Assembly (NCBI GenBank): GCA_051005695.1
Contig: JBPCJC010000032.1
Location: 1-9,755, forward strand
Reading direction: 5' to 3'
Origin: JACCTI01 sp051005695
GTDB taxonomy: Bacteria; Verrucomicrobiota; Verrucomicrobiia; Chthoniobacterales; UBA10450
Length of the DNA stretch: 9,755 nucleotides
Part shown: in pieces, positions 6,624 through 9,755 of the stretch
How the letters are laid out: every line of letters begins with the position of its first letter
How positions within the stretch are numbered: the first letter of the stretch is position 1
The notes under the pieces: model-generated
Told to the model about the DNA's origin: nothing
The model's input: only the letters and a program-made list of their open reading frames with translations
Database searches by the model: none
Position numbers and translations under genes: made by a program

Positions 6624-6641
6624 GGAAAATTTCCTTCTCGG

Positions 6642-9272
6642 TTAGACGTCGAGATTGCGCACATTCAGCGCGTTGTCCTCGATGTATTGCCGACGCGGCT
6701 CGACCACGTCGCCCATTAAACGGGTGAACATCTGGTCCGCCTCGACGTTGTTATCGTCGTTCAAGTCGACCTTGAGGAGCTTGCGCTTGTTCGGATCCAT
6801 CGTGGTGTTGAACAGCTCTTTCGCATTCATTTCACCGAGGCCTTTGAAGCGTTTGATCTGCACCCCGCGCCGGCCGATCTCGACGATCTTCGCGTGAATT
6901 TCTGGAATGGAGAACAGCGGATGTACGGTGGCCTTTTCACCTTCACCCTCGATCAATTCGAAGATCGGTTTATCGGCGGCCGCGTAGTGATCAACCTTCA
7001 AGCCTTTGCGCGCGAGTTCGCCGATGATCTTTTGAATCGTGGTCGATTCGTGGAGCTCGACTTTGGTGGCACGACGACGCGCGCCGTTGGTTTTTGCGCT
7101 CGCCGGCGCCAGCGGCAGAAGCTCCTGGCCAATCTCATGGTCGAACAAATTCAGGTCGAGATTGCCTTCGTGAAAACGGCGCAGCTCCTGTTCGTCGTGA
7201 AAATAATGGACCGACTCGTCGTTGCCGTCGCGCACCTTCACCAGGTAACTTGGGAGCTTGCCGGTTTTGGTTTCGCGTTCACCGAGGAAGGTTTCGAAAT
7301 CTCCGCCATGTCGCCGGACCGATTCGCTTAACTTGGCCAAGCGCTCGAGTGATTCGAGAATGTCCTTCAACTGCGCGGCGCTGATCTCCTTTCCGTCCGC
7401 CAGATTTTTCAGGCGGACGTCCTCCGCGCCTAACGAGATCAAAATCTTGTTCAACTGCACGTCGTCATCAACGTACTCTTCGCGCTTCTTGCGCTTGATT
7501 TGGTAGAGCGGCGGTTGCGCGATGTAGATTTTTCCGGCGCGCACCAGCTCGGTCATTTGCCGATAGAAAAACGTCAGCAACAAGACGCGGATGTGCGAGC
7601 CGTCGACGTCGGCGTCGGTCATGATGATAATCCGGCCGTAGCGCAGCTTGCTGATGTCGAACGTTCCTTCATCAAGCTTGCTGCTTTTTTCGCCGTTGGT
7701 TTCTTCCTTCGGCTTTCCGATGCCGGTGCCGATGGCCGTGATCATCGATTGGATTTCGGTATTTTTCAGCGCCTGATCGAGCCGCGCTTTCTCGACGTTG
7801 ATCAGCTTGCCGCGAATCGGCAGGATGGCTTGATAACGCCGATCGCGTCCCTGTTTCGCGGAACCACCGGCCGAGTCGCCCTCGACAATGTAGAGCTCGG
7901 TCAGATCGGGATCCCGCTCCGAACAGTCGGCCAGTTTTCCCGGCAACCCGCCGCCAGTAAGTGCGCCCTTGCGAATCGTCTCGCGCGCTTTTCGCGCGGC
8001 TTCGCGCGCGCGCGCGGCGGTTAGAACTTTGTCGAAAATGCGTTTCGCGACCGGAGGATTTTGGTCGAAATAGGTCATCAATCCTTCGTAAACCACCGAG
8101 TTGACCACGCCGTCGATCTCAGTGTTGACCAGCTTCACCTTGGTCTGCGATTCGAAGCGCGGATTCGGCAGTTTGATGCTCAAAACGCAGGTGAGGCCTT
8201 CGCGCACATCGTCGCCCGAGATCGCCGGATCCTTGTCTTTGATCAGGCTGTTGGTCTTGGCGTATTGGTTGACAGCTTTCGTTAGGGCGCTGCGGAAGCC
8301 AGTCAGGTGTGTGCCGCCGTCCGGATTCGGAATCGAGTTCGCGAAACAGAGAATCTGGTCGTTGTAGCTGTCGTTATACTGCATCACTACGTCGACGAAG
8401 ACCTCATCGCGTTGCCGCGAAAGGATGACCGGCTTCGGGTGAATCACGGTTTTGTTCGCGCCGAGTTGTTTGACGAATTCTTCGATGCCGTGCTTGTAGA
8501 AAAACGTCTCCTTCCTCGTCGTCTCAGTGCGCTCGTCGGCGAGGGTGATCTCGAGGCCCGGATTCAAAAATGCCAGCTCGCGCAAGCGGCTCGCGAGCCG
8601 CTCAAATTTAAACTCCGTCGTGATCGTGAAGATCGTCGCGTCGGGCAGGAAAGTGATCAGCGTGCCGGTCTGCTTTTTGTTCTTCAGCTCCGCGATGACT
8701 TCCAGTTTCTGCGTGGTTTTCCCGCGCTCGAAGCCCATGTGATAGACTTTGCCGTCGCGCGAGACCTCGACCTTGAACCAATCGGAAAGCGCGTTGACGC
8801 ACTTCGCGCCGACGCCGTGGAGACCGCCGGAATATTTGTAAGCGCCCTGGCCGAATTTTCCGCCGGCGTGCAGATTCGTCAGCACCAACTCGACTGCCGG
8901 CATCTTGAATTTCGGATGCATGTCCACCGGAATCCCGCGGCCGTTGTCGCGAATCGAAACCGAACCATCGACGTGCACCGCGACTTCGATCTTGGTGCAA
9001 TAACCGGCGAGATGTTCGTCGATCGAGTTATCGAGAACTTCGAAAACGCAGTGGTGCAAACCGCGTTCATCGGGATCGCCGATGTACATTCCGGGGCGTT
9101 TTCGAACCGCTTCGAGGCCCTCGAGTTTGTCGATCTGAGCGGCGTCATATTTTTGAGTTTGCGCGATCCCGGTGGCATCGGTTTGACGTTTCCGACTCTC
9201 GGGATTTTCGTCCTCAGTTTCCGGCAAAGCAGGGGCTGGCGTGGGCACGCAAAAAGATAAGCGAGGATACAT
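6642..9272 (-). CDS. gyrB: DNA gyrase subunit B
   Basis: The ATPase subunit of DNA gyrase. Numbered from the ATG at 9272 (876 aa), the GHKL ATPase domain has the catalytic-region block EVLDNSIDEHLAG with the Mg-binding Asn at 82, DNGRGIP, and GGLHGVGAKCVNALS. The TOPRIM domain has EGDSAGGSAKQGRDRR (E464) and MTDADVDGSH (D553, D555), and the C-terminus has FKGLGEMNAKELFNTTMDP. A long insert after the TOPRIM core resembles the extended GyrB of Gram-negative bacteria. Residues matching E. coli D73, R136 and T165, which bind aminocoumarins, are kept. The start is uncertain. The frame stays open up to an ATG at 9422, only 28 nt from the divergent gene, while a GTG at 9248 would give an N-terminus PTPAPALPETEDENPE typical of a disordered leader. 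None of the three has a clear ribosome-binding site. I prefer 9272 as a compromise that leaves room for a promoter. Confidence 0.95.
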   Translation of the reverse strand: MYPRLSFCVPTPAPALPETEDENPESRKRQTDATGIAQTQKYDAAQIDKLEGLEAVRKRPGMYIGDPDERGLHHCVFEVLDNSIDEHLAGYCTKIEVAVHVDGSVSIRDNGRGIPVDMHPKFKMPAVELVLTNLHAGGKFGQGAYKYSGGLHGVGAKCVNALSDWFKVEVSRDGKVYHMGFERGKTTQKLEVIAELKNKKQTGTLITFLPDATIFTITTEFKFERLASRLRELAFLNPGLEITLADERTETTRKETFFYKHGIEEFVKQLGANKTVIHPKPVILSRQRDEVFVDVVMQYNDSYNDQILCFANSIPNPDGGTHLTGFRSALTKAVNQYAKTNSLIKDKDPAISGDDVREGLTCVLSIKLPNPRFESQTKVKLVNTEIDGVVNSVVYEGLMTYFDQNPPVAKRIFDKVLTAARAREAARKARETIRKGALTGGGLPGKLADCSERDPDLTELYIVEGDSAGGSAKQGRDRRYQAILPIRGKLINVEKARLDQALKNTEIQSMITAIGTGIGKPKEETNGEKSSKLDEGTFDISKLRYGRIIIMTDADVDGSHIRVLLLTFFYRQMTELVRAGKIYIAQPPLYQIKRKKREEYVDDDVQLNKILISLGAEDVRLKNLADGKEISAAQLKDILESLERLAKLSESVRRHGGDFETFLGERETKTGKLPSYLVKVRDGNDESVHYFHDEQELRRFHEGNLDLNLFDHEIGQELLPLAPASAKTNGARRRATKVELHESTTIQKIIGELARKGLKVDHYAAADKPIFELIEGEGEKATVHPLFSIPEIHAKIVEIGRRGVQIKRFKGLGEMNAKELFNTTMDPNKRKLLKVDLNDDNNVEADQMFTRLMGDVVEPRRQYIEDNALNVRNLDV

Positions 9273-9450
9273 CTGGAAACAAACGGTTTCTCCACCGTCT
9301 CGAGCTGAAGTTTCCCCAACATTTTGCGCCTGCAAACGGCGGAGCCCCACGATGTGGTATGGGAGCCCGCGAGCACACATTTCCTCGTCGACCACCGCTG
9401 AGACGCAGCTTGACCGCCTCATTTAGGCCCTCGAACTTAGCGCTGCCGAT
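9273..9450. promoter_or_regulatory. Divergent gyrB/psd intergenic region
   Basis: About 178 nt between the preferred gyrB start and the psd start, expected to hold both promoters. On the plus strand TTGACC (9410-9415) could be a -35 box for psd, but no good -10 follows at 16-18 nt. No clear promoter for gyrB was found. The gyrB frame is open throughout, so part of it may be coding if gyrB starts further upstream. Confidence 0.35.
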
Positions 9451-9755
9451 ATGCGCTGGCAGACGCTTTACGAGGGACGCTGGATCTTCCTCATCCTCGC
9501 AATTCTCGCGCTCGCCGCGTGGTTTGTTAGCGGCTGGGTGGCGCTCGTTTTTTTGGTGCTGATTCTTTACACCTTCGCCTTCTTCCGTGATCCCGAGCGA
9601 GTTTCGCCTAACGACACTGAAAGTGTGGTCGCGGCCGCCGATGGGGTGGTCGCGGACATCATCGAAATCGATGAGGCGGATGTCGTAAAAACAAAAATGC
9701 GGCGCGTCGGCATCTTCCTCTCCGTCTTCGACGTCCACACGAATCGCGCGCCGAT
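9451..9755 (+). CDS. psd: Phosphatidylserine decarboxylase (N-terminal part, runs off right edge)
   Basis: From ATG 9451 the plus frame is open for 101 codons to the window edge; an in-frame TAG at 9424-9426 and no other start codon between fix this start. The enzyme converts phosphatidylserine to phosphatidylethanolamine at the inner membrane using a self-generated pyruvoyl group. The N-terminus has two adjacent hydrophobic helices (about 11-25 and 28-43), then FFRDPER (44-50), AAADGVVADI (61-70) with the conserved Asp of the maturation triad, and GIFLSVFDVHTNRAP (87-101) with the conserved His at 96. This arrangement fits the short (about 210-230 aa) Psd-A type. The LGST-like cleavage site would lie beyond the window. 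It is divergent from gyrB. A CCTAACGA octamer encodes P53-N54 (9607-9614). Confidence 0.92.
   Translation, partial: MRWQTLYEGRWIFLILAILALAAWFVSGWVALVFLVLILYTFAFFRDPERVSPNDTESVVAAADGVVADIIEIDEADVVKTKMRRVGIFLSVFDVHTNRAP

Larger units (their letters stand above)
765..9614. repeat. Interspersed octamer CCTAACGA/TCGTTAGG (seven exact copies)
   Basis: Exact copies read CCTAACGA on the plus strand at 2438-2445, 2733-2740, 3133-3140, 7429-7436 and 9607-9614, and TCGTTAGG at 765-772 and 8279-8286. Two copies differ only at the outer base: GCTAACGA at 3744-3751 and TCGTTAGC at 4535-4542. They fall in HTTM, FMN reductase (one internal, one over its stop), gyrA, gyrB (two), psd and intergenic DNA, in all three codon phases. 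About 0.3 exact copies would be expected by chance in a window this size. The span given covers all copies, not a continuous element. Confidence 0.6.

Noticed and set aside
7998..8016. Alternating CG run in gyrB as a possible repeat or Z-DNA element
   Set aside because: It encodes the conserved Ala/Arg-rich AARAREAARKAR segment of GyrB, so codon use explains it.
8741..8770. Possible loss of the aminocoumarin-binding Arg136 in GyrB
   Set aside because: On counting, E. coli Arg136 aligns with the Arg of S-R-D-G-K, which is present.
8307..9260. 317-codon open frame on the plus strand opposite gyrB
   Set aside because: It is antisense to the conserved ATPase domain of gyrB, with an unstructured His/Arg/Val-rich translation.
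1..9755. CRISPR arrays, tRNA or rRNA genes, insertion sequences
   Set aside because: No regularly spaced direct repeats, RNA-gene signatures or transposase-like frames were seen on either strand.

Overview
The window most likely comes from a soil-type member of the Verrucomicrobiota, probably near Chthoniobacterales. This is judged by eye from the style of the GyrA and GyrB sequences, the N-terminal type III cyclase of a kind common in that group, the small Thr-rich lipoprotein, GC content of roughly 60%, and the general lack of clear Shine-Dalgarno sites. No database search was possible, so the placement is tentative.

Layout from left to right. (1) Positions 1-334, minus strand: the first 111 residues of a class III nucleotide cyclase-domain protein that runs off the left edge. 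(2) Positions 406-2361, minus strand: a tightly spaced three-gene operon, transcribed as a 140-aa lipoprotein, a 189-aa signal-anchored protein of unknown function, and a 315-aa HTTM (vitamin K-dependent carboxylase-like) membrane protein. (3) Positions 2362-2570: a divergent intergenic region with a perfect 15-bp inverted repeat. (4) Positions 2571-3536, plus strand: an NADPH-dependent FMN reductase-family flavoprotein followed 15 nt later by a GGQ-containing ribosome-rescue factor (ArfB/MTRFR type). (5) Positions 3537-3793: no convincing gene. (6) Positions 3794-3976, plus strand: a 60-aa Thr-rich lipoprotein, then a hairpin terminator that also lies at the end of gyrA. (7) Positions 4032 to about 9272, minus strand: gyrB and gyrA as a two-gene operon with an 18-nt gap, encoding both subunits of DNA gyrase. 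(8) Position 9451 to the right edge, plus strand: the N-terminal 101 residues of a phosphatidylserine decarboxylase, divergent from gyrB.

Most of the window is housekeeping: DNA topology (GyrB/GyrA), phosphatidylethanolamine synthesis (Psd) and rescue of stalled ribosomes. Two things stand out. One is the HTTM operon, a carboxylase-like integral membrane protein encoded with two uncharacterised exported proteins. The other is an octamer, CCTAACGA/TCGTTAGG, found seven times (plus two near-matches) in different genes, in all codon phases and in an intergenic region. This suggests a DNA-level signal rather than a shared peptide. In addition, GyrA lacks both of the residues that normally anchor fluoroquinolones.
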